From Micropruina glycogenica (GTDB lineage: Bacteria > Actinomycetota > Actinomycetes > Propionibacteriales > Propionibacteriaceae): a DNA stretch of 64,000 nt. The translations under genes were made by a program, and so were the position numbers. The notes beneath the pieces were generated by a model. It was not told where the DNA came from. It saw only the letters and a program-made list of their open reading frames with translations, and searched no databases. The stretch is from NCBI RefSeq assembly GCF_039524395.1, contig NZ_BAAAGO010000018.1. One strand, 5' to 3'. Of this stretch, positions 42,852 to 52,494 are shown piece by piece. Position 1 is the first letter of the stretch. Each line of letters opens with the position of its first letter.

Positions 42852-45614
42852 TCAGGCGTCGCCGCCCGCGTTGCCGGACGCCCCCGCGGTGACGTCGAGC
42901 AGCTTGTACTTGTCGGCCGCCTGCTTGGGCACGGAGGCGTCGACCTGGCCGTTCTTGGCCAGCGTCTGCAGGGCCCGGACGACCATGGAGGGGCCGTCGA
43001 TGTGGAAGAACCGGCGCGCCGCCGCCCTTGTGTCGGAGAAGCCGAACCCGTCGGCACCCAGCGAGTGGTACTCGCCCGGCACCCATTGGGCGATCTGGTC
43101 CTGCTGCAGCCGCATGTGGTCGCTGGTGGCGATGAACGGCCCGGGACGGCCCTGCAATTGCTTCACCACGAACGGCACCAGGGGCTCTTCGTCGGGGTGC
43201 AGGAAGTTGTGCTCGTCGCAGTCCAGCGCATCGCGACGCAACTCGTTCCACGACGTGACGCTCCACACGTCGGCCACGACGCCCCAGTCGTTCTTCAACA
43301 GCTCTTGCGCCTCCAACGCCCATGGCACACCCACGCCCGAGGCGAGCAGTTGCGCCCGCGGTGCGTCGTCGCCCACGCCCTCGAACGATCCCTCTTTGAG
43401 CAGATAGATGCCGCGTTGGATGCCCTCGACGTCGACGTTGTCGGGCTCGGCCGGCATGACGATCGGCTCGTTGTAGACGGTGATGTAGAAGATCACGTCT
43501 TCGGGCGTCTCGCCGTACATGGTTTCGAGGCCGTGCTGCATGATGTGCGCGATCTCGTAGGCGTAGGCCGGGTCGTAGGCACGAATGGCCGGGTTGGTGG
43601 CGGCGATGATGTGGCTGTGGCCGTCCATGTGCTGGGTGCCCTCGCCGGCCAGCGTGGTACGACCGGCCGTCGCACCGATCAAGAACCCGCGCGACAGCTG
43701 ATCCGTGGCCGCCCAGATGCTGTCGGCGGTGCGCTGAAAGCCGAACATCGAGTAGAACACGTAGATCGGCACCATCTGAATGCCGTGCGTGGCGTAGCTG
43801 GAGCCCACCGCGGCGAAGGACGCCACCGAGCCGGCCTCGTTGATGCCCAGATGCAGAATCTGGCCGTTCTTGGCCTCGCGGTAGGCCAGCATCAGCTCGT
43901 GGTCGACCGGGGTGTAGGTCTGGCCGTGCGGGCTGTAGATCTTGATCGTCGGGAAGAACGAGTCCATACCGAACGTGCGCGCCTCGTCGGGAATGATCGG
44001 CACCACACGTGGCGCGAACTCCTTGTCACGCATCAGGTCTTTCAACAACCGCACCCACGCCATGGTGGTGGCGATCTGCTGCTGCCCCGACCCCTTCTTC
44101 ACCGACTTGTACGCGTCGTCGCCGGGCAGCTTGATCGGCGCCGGGGCGTTGCGACGCTCGGGCAGCGAACCCCCGAGTGCCTTGCGACGCTCCAACGCGT
44201 ACCGGATCCGGTCGTCACCAGGGCCGGGGTTGATGTAGGGCGGCTGGTAGGGGTTCTCTTCCAGCACCGCGTCGGTGATCGGCATGTCGAGCCGGTCACG
44301 GAACTGTTTCAGATCATCCAGCGCCAACTTCTTCATCTGATGCGTCGCATTGCGGCCCGCGAAATGCGAACCCAGGAAGTAGCCCTTGATGGTGTGCGCC
44401 AGAATCACCGTCGGGGCGCCGGTGAACTCCGTGGCCGCCTTATAGGCCGCGTACACCTTGTGGTAGTCGTGGCCACCGCGGGTCAGGTTCCACACCTTGT
44501 CGCCGGTCCAGTCGTCCACCATCCTCGCCACCCGCGGGTCGCGACCGAAGAAATGCTCCTTGACGTAATCACCGTCGTTGGCGCGGAAGGTCTGGTAGTC
44601 ACCGTCAGGGGTGGCGTTCATCAGGTTCACCAGGGCACCGTCTCGGTCGGCGGCCAACAGCGGATCCCAGCCGCTGCCCCAGACGACCTTGATCACGTTC
44701 CAGCCTGCGCCGCGGAAGAAGCCCTCGAGCTCTTGCATGATCTTGCCGTTGCCGCGCACCGGACCATCGAGACGCTGCAGGTTGCAGTTGACCACGAAGG
44801 TCAGGTTGTCGAGCTCGTCATACGACGCCAGTTGCAGCGCGCCACGCGACTCGACCTCGTCCATCTCGCCGTCGCCGAGAAACGCCCACACGTGCTGCTG
44901 CGACGTGTCCTTCAGGCCGCGGTTGTGCAGGTACTTGTTGAACTGCGCCTGGTAGATCGCGCTGATCGGGCCGATGCCCATCGATACCGTCGGGAACTCC
45001 CAGAACCAGGGCATCTGCCGCGGGTGCGGGTACGACGGCAACGCCCGGATACGCCCGTCCACCAAGTGGGAATGCTCCTGGCGGAAGCCGTCCAGGTCGA
45101 TCTCGTCGAGTCGTCCCTCAAGAAACGCGCGCGAGTACATGCCGGGCGAAGCGTGGCCCTGGTAGAAGATCTGGTCACCGCCGCCGGGGTGGTCCTTACC
45201 ACGGAAGAAGTGGTTGAAGCCCACTTCGTACAGGGTGGCCGACGACGCGAACGACGAAATGTGACCGCCGACACCCACGCCCGGACGCTGCGCGCGGTGC
45301 ACCATGATCGCGGCGTTCCAGCGCACCAAACGACGGAACTTGCGCTCCAGATCGACATCGCCGGGGTACCACGGCTCCTTCTCGGGCGGAATCGTGTTGA
45401 TGTGGTCGGTGACGGTCAACGACGGCACTCCAAGATGGCGTTCCCGAGAACGCTCCAGCAGCTTCAGCATGATGTAGCGAGCCCGGTTGCGACCGCCCTC
45501 GTCGATGATGCCGTCCAGCGACTCGAGCCACTCGGCCGTCTCGTCCGAATCGATGTCGGGAAGGCTGGTGGGCAGTCCGTTCAGGATCGGGCCGACGTTC
45601 TCAGTCATGGCCAC
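42852..45614 (-). CDS. aceE: pyruvate dehydrogenase E1 component, homodimeric type
   Basis: This 920-residue protein starts at a GTG at 45614 (AGGA eight bases upstream); an ATG at 45608 (MTENVGPILNG) is an alternative. The thiamine diphosphate motif GDGEMDEVES...NCNLQR, the HRAQRPGVGVGGHISSFAS substrate loop and the C-terminal transketolase domain are intact, and the length is normal. It decarboxylates pyruvate in the PDH complex to supply acetyl-CoA. The E2/E3 genes are elsewhere. The neighbouring FAS-II cluster consumes the product. Confidence 0.97.
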   Translation of the reverse strand: MAMTENVGPILNGLPTSLPDIDSDETAEWLESLDGIIDEGGRNRARYIMLKLLERSRERHLGVPSLTVTDHINTIPPEKEPWYPGDVDLERKFRRLVRWNAAIMVHRAQRPGVGVGGHISSFASSATLYEVGFNHFFRGKDHPGGGDQIFYQGHASPGMYSRAFLEGRLDEIDLDGFRQEHSHLVDGRIRALPSYPHPRQMPWFWEFPTVSMGIGPISAIYQAQFNKYLHNRGLKDTSQQHVWAFLGDGEMDEVESRGALQLASYDELDNLTFVVNCNLQRLDGPVRGNGKIMQELEGFFRGAGWNVIKVVWGSGWDPLLAADRDGALVNLMNATPDGDYQTFRANDGDYVKEHFFGRDPRVARMVDDWTGDKVWNLTRGGHDYHKVYAAYKAATEFTGAPTVILAHTIKGYFLGSHFAGRNATHQMKKLALDDLKQFRDRLDMPITDAVLEENPYQPPYINPGPGDDRIRYALERRKALGGSLPERRNAPAPIKLPGDDAYKSVKKGSGQQQIATTMAWVRLLKDLMRDKEFAPRVVPIIPDEARTFGMDSFFPTIKIYSPHGQTYTPVDHELMLAYREAKNGQILHLGINEAGSVASFAAVGSSYATHGIQMVPIYVFYSMFGFQRTADSIWAATDQLSRGFLIGATAGRTTLAGEGTQHMDGHSHIIAATNPAIRAYDPAYAYEIAHIMQHGLETMYGETPEDVIFYITVYNEPIVMPAEPDNVDVEGIQRGIYLLKEGSFEGVGDDAPRAQLLASGVGVPWALEAQELLKNDWGVVADVWSVTSWNELRRDALDCDEHNFLHPDEEPLVPFVVKQLQGRPGPFIATSDHMRLQQDQIAQWVPGEYHSLGADGFGFSDTRAAARRFFHIDGPSMVVRALQTLAKNGQVDASVPKQAADKYKLLDVTAGASGNAGGDA

Positions 45615-45784
45615 TGCGAAGTCCTTTCTCATGCGCGTCCCGGCCCTGCAGCGTTTTACGCACGGCGAAGCCGGGTGGGTCGAGTCCATCCTGCCCCATC
45701 TAATGCGCGCAGCACACCGGGCCGCTCACGTTTTCGCTGCTGGCGGCCAAAGAAGGGCTCGCTCACTAGCGTCGATGGCTGTGG

Positions 45785-46798
45785 TCAAGCGCGGCGCGCC
45801 CATGCGAGCAGTCTGTCGACCGGCCACGTGGTGATGACCCGATCGGGGTCGATTCCGGCCCGTGACGCCCGGTCGGCGCCGTAGGCCAGAAACTCCAGCT
45901 GGCCGGGTGCGTGGGCGTCGGTGTCGATGCTGAACAAGCAGCCGGTGTCATTGGCCAGCGCCAGCAGGTCGTCCGGCGGGTCCTGTCGTTCTGGACGGCT
46001 GTTGATCTCGACCGCCACGTCAAAGGCACGGCACGCCTCGAACACCACCTCGGCGTCGAACGAGCTCTGGCCGCGGGTGCCGCGCTCGCCCTGAATCAGC
46101 CGTCCGGTGCAGTGCCCGAGCACGTTGGTGCGCGGGTTGGCGATGGCGGCCACCATGCGGTGGGTCATCGACTCCGAATCCATGGCGAGCTTGCTGTGCA
46201 CGCTGGCCACCACGATGTCGAGCCGGTTGAGCATGAACGGCGACTGGTCGAGGGTGCCGTCGTCGAGAATGTCGACCTCGATGCCCTTCAGCACCCGAAA
46301 CGGCGCCAGCGCCTCGTTGAGGTCGTCGATCAGGTCGAGCTGGTCGGCCAGCCGCTCGGAGCTCAGACCGCGGGCGACCGTCAGCCTGGGCGAGTGGTCG
46401 GTGACGGCGGTGTACTCGTGGCCCAGCGCCCGCGCGGCGAGCATCATCTCTTCGACGGAGCTGCCGCCGTCCGACCAGGTCGAATGGGTGTGCAGGTCGC
46501 CCCGCAACGCCTTCAGCAGCGCCGGTTCGGGGCTCACCAGCGGGGTTGCCTTCGCCCGCTTGCCAGCCAGATAGTCGGGCACGCGTCCGGCCAGTGCCTG
46601 CTCGATCACCGTCACCGACGTGCTGCCCAACCCCGGCACCTGCTTCCAGGTGCCGGCCGCGGTGTGCTCGGCCCGCTGCTCGACGCTCATCGCGTCGAGG
46701 GTGTCGGCGGCGCGGCGAAAGGCACGCACCCGGTAGGTGTCGGCCCGCTCGCGCTCCATCAGGTACGCGATCTCGCGCAGCGCCACCACCGGATCCAT
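45785..46798 (-). CDS. PHP-domain phosphoesterase (PolX C-terminal type)
   Basis: This 337-residue protein starts at the ATG at 46798, with CCGGGAGG upstream. The N-terminus has a helix-hairpin-helix region (YRVRAFRRAADTLDAMSV; VPGLGSTSVTVIEQALAG) like the 8-kDa part of family X polymerases. A PHP domain (about 98-337) with GDLHTHSTWSDG, AVTDHSPRL, VLKGIEVDIL and SIDTDAH carries the metal-binding set. The polymerase palm domain is absent. It is probably a metal-dependent phosphoesterase of DNA repair or nucleotide metabolism. Confidence 0.87.
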   Translation of the reverse strand: MDPVVALREIAYLMERERADTYRVRAFRRAADTLDAMSVEQRAEHTAAGTWKQVPGLGSTSVTVIEQALAGRVPDYLAGKRAKATPLVSPEPALLKALRGDLHTHSTWSDGGSSVEEMMLAARALGHEYTAVTDHSPRLTVARGLSSERLADQLDLIDDLNEALAPFRVLKGIEVDILDDGTLDQSPFMLNRLDIVVASVHSKLAMDSESMTHRMVAAIANPRTNVLGHCTGRLIQGERGTRGQSSFDAEVVFEACRAFDVAVEINSRPERQDPPDDLLALANDTGCLFSIDTDAHAPGQLEFLAYGADRASRAGIDPDRVITTWPVDRLLAWARRA

Positions 46799-46898
46799 CA
46801 CAACCTCCCGGCGTAACTGTTGCACGGACGACCGGGAGGCCGGCCCAAGGGAATGTCTGCATCACAACCGCATCACTGCTGATGCTGGTCTGCACGAG

Positions 46899-47129
46899 GT
46901 GAGAACCACTGTCGATCTGCCGCCTGCCGCACATGCTCGGGTTCGCGAACCGGCCGCCACCCGCGGGCAGTCGATGTCGGCGGTGATCGCCGATTTGACT
47001 CTGCAAGGGCTCGCGCGGCTGAACGTCGACGTCGTCTACTCGCGCGACTCGCGTTCTGGCCTGCCGGTGATCAGCATCGGCGCCCCGGTAACCAGTACCG
47101 ACGTCGCCGCGGCCTTGGACGACGAGTGA
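46899..47129 (+). CDS. vapB: VapB-like ribbon-helix-helix antitoxin
   Basis: This 76-residue protein starts at the GTG at 46899. The N-terminus VRTTVDLPPAAHARVREPAATRGQSMSAVIADL is a ribbon-helix-helix fold, followed by a Val/Ser-rich tail that would wrap the toxin. It overlaps the PIN-domain gene by GTGA, as in vapBC operons. VapB normally neutralises VapC and represses the operon. The partner toxin gene is frameshifted here. Confidence 0.78.
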   Translation: MRTTVDLPPAAHARVREPAATRGQSMSAVIADLTLQGLARLNVDVVYSRDSRSGLPVISIGAPVTSTDVAAALDDE

Positions 47130-47528
47130 CGACGCTGCTGCTCGACGCCGACGTGGTGATCGCCCTCACGGTGGCCGATCACGAGCACTACGAGCGAGCC
47201 AGTCGATGGTTCGTGACCGTCGAGCAGGCCGCGGTCTGTCCCGTGGTCGAAGGAGCACTGATTCGGTTTCTGGTTCGGGTGGGCGTGTCGACGACGTCTG
47301 CCCGAGCGCTGTTGGCAGCCTGCATACCGCGACCCGCGCATGCAGTTCTGGCCCGACGCGCTTTCGTACGCAGACCTCGCTGTCGGCCACATCGTCGGCC
47401 ACCGCCCGGTCACCGACGCCTACCTGGCCGGTGTGGCGCTGAGCCGTGGGGGGCGGCTGGCCACACTCGACACTGCGCTCAGCGAGGCACTGTCGCACGC
47501 GGTACTGCTGATTCCCCAGCAGCGCTGA
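47126..47528 (+). pseudogene. vapC: frameshifted VapC PIN-domain toxin
   Basis: The frame from the GTG at 47126 encodes the PIN N-terminus (TTLLLDADVVIALTVADHEHY, with the first acidic residues) up to about 47320. The rest of the domain (PRMQFWPDALSYADLAVGHI...VTDAYLAGVALSRGGRLATLDTALS) continues in the +1 frame to 47528. One extra base near 47320-47325 explains the break. In the intact family this is a Mg-dependent ribonuclease that cleaves tRNA or rRNA. Programmed frameshifting or a sequencing error cannot be excluded. Confidence 0.75.
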
Positions 47529-47603
47529 CCTCACGCCGAGAGCGCGCCGCACCACTAGGCTGTGCAACCGACGAACCCAGTTCAACCCCTTTGAAGGAGA
47601 GCG

Positions 47604-48797
47604 GTGGCGGCCATTCCGGGCATCGGACGCGGCTGGCAGCCGTCCGCGCGGCAACGCAGCACGATCGCCAAGCGACTCACCGGCGCAGCCGCCGAACTGA
47701 CCACCCAGGCGCTGGCGCAGATCGAAGAGCGGCACCCCTGGTTTCGCGAGCTCGACGCCGAGCACCGCTCGTGGGTGACGCTGGTGGCCCGCGCCGGCAT
47801 CGACGGATTCGTGCAGTGGTTCGCCGACGAGGGCCGCGACGCCAACCCGTCCGCGGTGTTCGACGCCGCCCCGCGCGCTCTCATGCGGCGCATCACCCTG
47901 CACCAGAGCGTCGACCTGATTCGCACCACGATCGACACCGTCGAGGGTCAACTCGAGAGCGTGGTCGGGCGCGGCGACCGTCCGTTGGTGTTCATGGGCA
48001 TCGTGCAGTACTCGCGTGAGATCGCCTTCGGGGTCGCCGAGGTGTATGCCCGGGCGGCCGAGGCCCGGGGCGGCTGGGACGCCAGGCTCGAAGCGTTGGT
48101 GGTCGACGCCGTGATTCGCGGCGAGGCCGACGAAACCGTGCTGTCACGGGCGTCGACGCTGGGGTGGCGCTCCCCCGCCGCGATCACCGTGACCATCGGT
48201 GGCGCGCCGGCGAAGGACTCGGCGATCGACTCGATCAGGCGCCTGGTCGGCGAGCGCGGGTTCGACCTGCTGGCCTCCACCCAGGGCGATCGGCTGGTGC
48301 TGGTGTTGGGCGGTCCGTCGGGAACCGCAGGCACCGCCTTGACAGTGATCACCGACGTCGCCGAGCACTTCGGCCCTGGCCAGATCGTGGTGGGCCCCGA
48401 GGTGAGCGACCTGGTCGAGGCGGCCATGTCGGCCCGTGGCGCCCTCTCGGGCATTCGTGCGGCCGACGCCTGGCCGAGCGCACCGAGGCCGGTGGCGGCC
48501 GACGACCTGCTGCCCGAACGCGCGCTGGCCGGCGACGGCCACGCCCGGCGCATGCTCGCCCGCGAGATCTACGGCCAACTGCGCGACGCCGGCGCCGACC
48601 TGCTCGAAACGCTGGTGGCCTACCTCGACAACAGTGGGTCGGTCGAGGCCACTGCGCGCGCACTGTTCGTGCACCCGAACACCGTGCGGTACCGGCTGCG
48701 CCGCATCGCCGAGGTGTCGGGCTATCACCCGGCGGACGCCCGCAGCGCCTACGTTTTACGGTTGTCGGTCACCCTCGGACGGCTGATGACGTCGTAG
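47604..48797 (+). CDS. fasR: PucR-type regulator of fatty acid synthesis (FasR-like)
   Basis: This 397-residue protein starts at a GTG at 47604, with AAGGAGAG upstream. A central GGDEF-like/RsbRD-like region is followed by a C-terminal PucR helix-turn-helix (LVAYLDNSGSVEATARALFVHPNTVRYRLRRIAEVSGY). Its position directly before fabD matches FasR of Streptomyces, which activates the fabD-fabH-acpP-fabF genes. There is no signal for membrane or export. Confidence 0.88.
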   Translation: MAAIPGIGRGWQPSARQRSTIAKRLTGAAAELTTQALAQIEERHPWFRELDAEHRSWVTLVARAGIDGFVQWFADEGRDANPSAVFDAAPRALMRRITLHQSVDLIRTTIDTVEGQLESVVGRGDRPLVFMGIVQYSREIAFGVAEVYARAAEARGGWDARLEALVVDAVIRGEADETVLSRASTLGWRSPAAITVTIGGAPAKDSAIDSIRRLVGERGFDLLASTQGDRLVLVLGGPSGTAGTALTVITDVAEHFGPGQIVVGPEVSDLVEAAMSARGALSGIRAADAWPSAPRPVAADDLLPERALAGDGHARRMLAREIYGQLRDAGADLLETLVAYLDNSGSVEATARALFVHPNTVRYRLRRIAEVSGYHPADARSAYVLRLSVTLGRLMTS

Positions 48798-48927
48798 TAC
48801 CACAAAGCGCAGCACGTTTCGTGCGGTGCGCCGCGCTCTGCCGTTGTAGAAACCCGACAAGAACCTCTGTCACATTTTCGTCATGTCCGACTGCCCTTCC
48901 GGACGCGATTCGCGCAAGAGTAGTGCC

Positions 48928-49854
48928 GTGCTAGCAATCCTCGCACCAGGTCAGGGCGCACAGACACCGGGCTTCCTGGCTTCCTGGCTCACCGACGACA
49001 CCGCTCGCGCCCAGTTGCAGACACTGTCTGGGGTGGCCGGGCTCGACCTCGCACAACTCGGCACCGATGCCGATGCCGACACGATTCGGCAGACCGACAT
49101 CGCGCAGCCGCTGCTGGTGGCCGCCGGCGTCGTGGCGGCCGAGCGGCTGCTGGCCGGTGGCCCAACACCCGATGTGGTAGCCGGCCACAGCGTCGGTGAG
49201 ATCACCGCAGCCGCCATCACCGGCGTGCTGACCCCCACCGAGGCGATGGCTTTCGTGGCCACCCGCGGGCGCGGTATGGCTGCTGCCTCGAACGTGCGGC
49301 CGACCTCGATGATGGCCGTCGTGGGCGGCAACGCCGACGAGGTGCTGGCCGCGATCGAGGCTGCTGGACTCACCGCCGCCAACAACAACGGGCCCGGCCA
49401 GATCGTGGCCGCCGGCACCGTCGAAGAGTTGGGCGTGCTGGCCGCCGACCCGCCGGCCAGGGCGCGGCTGATACAGCTGAGCGTGGCCGGCGCCTTTCAC
49501 ACCGTGCACATGCAGCCCGCCGTCGCCACGCTCGAACAGCTGGCCGCCACGCTGAGCCCGCACGACCCGTCCACGGTGCTGCTCAGCAACGCCGACGGCC
49601 GCGCCATCGACAACGGCACCGAGTTTCTGCGCCGGCTGGTCAGCCAGGTCGGCAATCCGGTGCGTTGGGACCTGTGCCTCGACGCGCTGCGCGATCTGGG
49701 TGTCACCGGCGTTCTCGAACTGCCCCCCGCCGGAACCCTTACCGGCATCGCCAAGCGCAACCTCAAGGGAGTCGCGTTGTTCAACCTCAACACCCCTGAT
49801 CAGCTCGACGACGCGCGGGCCTTCGTGGCCGAGCACGCGGGAGCCCACGCATGA
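48928..49854 (+). CDS. fabD: malonyl CoA-acyl carrier protein transacylase
   Basis: This 308-residue protein starts at a GTG at 48928 (VLAILAPGQGAQTPGF). It has GQGAQ and the nucleophile motif GHSVGE, plus catalytic His in GAFHTVHM. It loads malonate from malonyl-CoA onto ACP. It overlaps fabH by ATGA. The upstream frame to 48883 (a Cys-rich start) lacks support. Confidence 0.95.
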   Translation: MLAILAPGQGAQTPGFLASWLTDDTARAQLQTLSGVAGLDLAQLGTDADADTIRQTDIAQPLLVAAGVVAAERLLAGGPTPDVVAGHSVGEITAAAITGVLTPTEAMAFVATRGRGMAAASNVRPTSMMAVVGGNADEVLAAIEAAGLTAANNNGPGQIVAAGTVEELGVLAADPPARARLIQLSVAGAFHTVHMQPAVATLEQLAATLSPHDPSTVLLSNADGRAIDNGTEFLRRLVSQVGNPVRWDLCLDALRDLGVTGVLELPPAGTLTGIAKRNLKGVALFNLNTPDQLDDARAFVAEHAGAHA

Positions 49855-50846
49855 GCGCCCCGATCGCCGCCGGCGTCGGCGCCCCGTACGCCCGCCTGCT
49901 GTCGGTCGCCTCGTACGTGCCGTCGCGGGTGGTCGACAACGCCGAGATGTGCACGTTCATCGACAGCTCTGATGAGTGGATTCAGCAGCGCACCGGCATC
50001 GCCGAGCGTCGCTGGGTGGGCGAGGGCGAAACCGTCGAGACCATGGCGTTGGCGGCCGCGCGAACCGCGGTCGAGCGGGCCGGCATCGACCCGGCCGACA
50101 TCGGCGCCGTGATCGTGTCGACCGTCACCTACTTTCACCAGACGCCCAGCCTCGCCGCCAAGCTCGCCTACGAACTGGGCACCAACGGCGCGGCCTTCGA
50201 CATCTCGGCCGCCTGCGCGGGCTTCTGCTACGGACTGGCCCAGGCCGAGTCGCTGGTGCGCTCGGGCGCCGCGAAGTACGCGGTGGTGATCGGCGTCGAG
50301 GAACTCAGCCGGTTCACCGACATTCACGACCGCAGCACCGCGTTCTTGTTCGCCGACGGCGCGGGCGCGGCGGTCGTCGGCCCCAGCGAAACCAACGGCA
50401 TCGGCCCGGTGGTGTGGGGCTCAGACGGCTCGCAGGCCGACGCGATCAACCAGACCTCCGAGTGGAGCGAGGCGATGCAGGGCGGCACCCAGCCCTACAT
50501 CGCGATGGACGGCCGGGCCGTGTTCAAGTGGGCCAGCGGCTTCATCGCCGACGCCACCAAGAAGGTGCTCGAGGTTGCGCAGCTGAGCCCCGAAGAGCTT
50601 GACGTGTTCATTCCACACCAGGCCAACAACCGCATCACCGACGCCATGCTGCGTCACCTCAAGTTGCCCGAGAACGTGGTGGTGGCGCGCACCATCAAGC
50701 AGTTCGGCAACAACTCGGCCGCCTCGGTACCGATGGCGATGGACCAGTTGCTCAGCACCGGCCAGGCGAAGTCGGGCCAGACCGCGCTGCTGATCGGTTT
50801 CGGCGCCGGCCTGGTCTATGCGGGCCAGGTCGTCACCCTGCCCTAA
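49851..50846 (+). CDS. fabH: beta-ketoacyl-ACP synthase III
   Basis: This 331-residue protein has the FabH catalytic triad: Cys122 (SAACAGFCYG), His256 (IPHQANNRI) and Asn287 (FGNNSAAS). It condenses acyl-CoA with malonyl-ACP to start fatty acid synthesis, and in actinobacteria it often prefers branched-chain starters. The ATG overlaps the fabD stop. Confidence 0.96.
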   Translation: MSAPIAAGVGAPYARLLSVASYVPSRVVDNAEMCTFIDSSDEWIQQRTGIAERRWVGEGETVETMALAAARTAVERAGIDPADIGAVIVSTVTYFHQTPSLAAKLAYELGTNGAAFDISAACAGFCYGLAQAESLVRSGAAKYAVVIGVEELSRFTDIHDRSTAFLFADGAGAAVVGPSETNGIGPVVWGSDGSQADAINQTSEWSEAMQGGTQPYIAMDGRAVFKWASGFIADATKKVLEVAQLSPEELDVFIPHQANNRITDAMLRHLKLPENVVVARTIKQFGNNSAASVPMAMDQLLSTGQAKSGQTALLIGFGAGLVYAGQVVTLP

Positions 50847-50905
50847 GTTTCTCAATGCTTCCGGAATCCTCCGGAAAGAGGCCCTCTACGACAAGGAGAA
50901 CCCCT

Positions 50906-51148
50906 ATGGCCACCACCGAAGAGATCCGCGCTCAGCTGGCTGAGCTCGTCAACGATGTCGCCGGTACGCCGGTCGAGGACGTCCAACTGGACAAGTCCTT
51001 CGTCGATGACCTCGACGTCGACTCGCTCGCGATGGTCGAGATCATCGTCGGCTGCGAAGAGAAGTTCGGCGTGACGATTCCCGACGAGGAGTCGAAGAAC
51101 CTCAAGACCGTCGGCGACGCCGTGGCCTACATCGAGGCGCACAGCTGA
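50906..51148 (+). CDS. acpP: acyl carrier protein
   Basis: This 80-residue ACP starts at the ATG at 50906, with AAGGAGA upstream. The phosphopantetheine Ser is Ser40 in the DSL motif (VDSLAMVEI). It is the carrier of the FAS-II cluster. A hairpin follows (51169-51194) that could lower fabF relative to acpP. Confidence 0.96.
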   Translation: MATTEEIRAQLAELVNDVAGTPVEDVQLDKSFVDDLDVDSLAMVEIIVGCEEKFGVTIPDEESKNLKTVGDAVAYIEAHS

Positions 51149-51168
51149 GCGATCGCTCACAGTCCATC

Positions 51169-51194
51169 GTGCGGGGCCCGCTCGGGCCCCGCAC
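51169..51194 (+). terminator. intercistronic hairpin between acpP and fabF
   Basis: GTGCGGGGCCC/GGGCCCCGCAC with a 4-base loop is a strong stem in the 73-base gap. It may be a partial terminator or RNA stabiliser that sets the high acpP level. It is not followed by a T-tract. Confidence 0.65.
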
Positions 51195-51221
51195 CACACC
51201 ACCAACTCCTCGGAGGACCCC

Positions 51222-52484
51222 ATGACCGAGATTGTCATCACCGGCCTCGGAGCCACGACGCCGCTGGGCGGTGACCTGGCGACGACCTGGTCGAACATGC
51301 TGGCCGGCAAGTCCGGCGTGCGCCGCATCACCGAGGAGTGGGCAGAAGAACTTCCGGTCAAGATCGCCGCCTACGTGGCGCAGGATCCGGCCGAGGTGAT
51401 CGACCGGGTCAAGGCCCGCCGGCTCGACCGCTCGACCCAACTGGCGCTGATCGCGGCCCAAGAGGCGTGGCAGGACGCCGGCCTCGACTGGGACGCCGAC
51501 GAGGGCAGCCAGGTCGATTCGCGGCGACTGATCGTGTCGCTCGCCAGCGGCATCGGCGGCCTGCATTCGCTGCTGAACAACTGGGACGCCCATCGCGACA
51601 AGGGCTATCGACGGGTCAGCCCCTTCACGATTCCGATGCTGATGGCCAACGCGCCGGCGGCCAACGTGGGCCTGCAGGTGCACGCCAAGGCCGGCGTGCA
51701 CACGCCGGTGTCGGCGTGCGCGTCGTCCAACGAGGCGATCGCACTGGCGCTCGACCAACTGCGGCTCGGCCGCGCTGACATCGCCGTGGTCGGCGGTACC
51801 GAGGCCACCATTCACCCGCTACCGATCGCCGCGTTCGGGCAGATGCAGGCGCTGAGCCGCCGCAACGACGACCCCGAGGGCGCATCCCGGCCGTGGGACA
51901 AGGGCCGCGACGGGTTCGTGATGGGCGAGGGCTCGGCCGTCATGATCATCGAGACCCTCGACCACGCCAAGGCACGCGGCGCCACCATCTACGGCACGCT
52001 CGCCGGGGCCGGCATCACCGCCGACAGCCACGACATCGTGCAGCCCGACCCGAGCGGCGAGGGCCAGTACGGGGCCATGACGAAGGCCATCGAAGACGCC
52101 GGACTGACTGCGAGCGACATCGTGCACGTCAACGCGCACGGCACGTCGACCCCTCAGGGCGACGTGACCGAAGCGGGCTCGATCCGCTACGGGCTGGGTT
52201 CGGCCGTCGACGGCTGCGTGGTGACGTCCACCAAGTCGATGACCGGGCATCTGCTCGGCGGCGCGGGTGCTCTGGAGACCATCGCGACGGTGCTCGCGCT
52301 GCACGACCGCATGGTGCCCCCCACGATCAACCTGAACGACCCCGAGCCCGACCTGGGCATCGACATCGCGGCCAACGTGGCTCGTCCGCTCGGCGAGGGC
52401 GACCTGGCGGCGGTGAACAACAGCTTCGGCTTCGGCGGCGCCAACGTCGCGGTCGCGGTGACGAACGCCAACGTTTCGCGCTGA
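51222..52484 (+). CDS. fabF: beta-ketoacyl-ACP synthase II
   Basis: This 420-residue KAS II has Cys166 (SACASSNEA), the His motifs AHGTST and MTGHLLGGAG, and the C-terminal NNSFGFGGANVA. It elongates acyl-ACP with malonyl-ACP. It is the last gene of the FAS-II cluster and convergent with the DUF3145 gene only 10 bases away. Confidence 0.96.
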   Translation: MTEIVITGLGATTPLGGDLATTWSNMLAGKSGVRRITEEWAEELPVKIAAYVAQDPAEVIDRVKARRLDRSTQLALIAAQEAWQDAGLDWDADEGSQVDSRRLIVSLASGIGGLHSLLNNWDAHRDKGYRRVSPFTIPMLMANAPAANVGLQVHAKAGVHTPVSACASSNEAIALALDQLRLGRADIAVVGGTEATIHPLPIAAFGQMQALSRRNDDPEGASRPWDKGRDGFVMGEGSAVMIIETLDHAKARGATIYGTLAGAGITADSHDIVQPDPSGEGQYGAMTKAIEDAGLTASDIVHVNAHGTSTPQGDVTEAGSIRYGLGSAVDGCVVTSTKSMTGHLLGGAGALETIATVLALHDRMVPPTINLNDPEPDLGIDIAANVARPLGEGDLAAVNNSFGFGGANVAVAVTNANVSR

Positions 52485-52494
52485 CGCCTGTCGG

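Noticed and set aside
43002..45884. 960-residue plus-strand frame opposite aceE
   Set aside because: A long antisense shadow that mirrors aceE; no motif and no ribosome-binding site.
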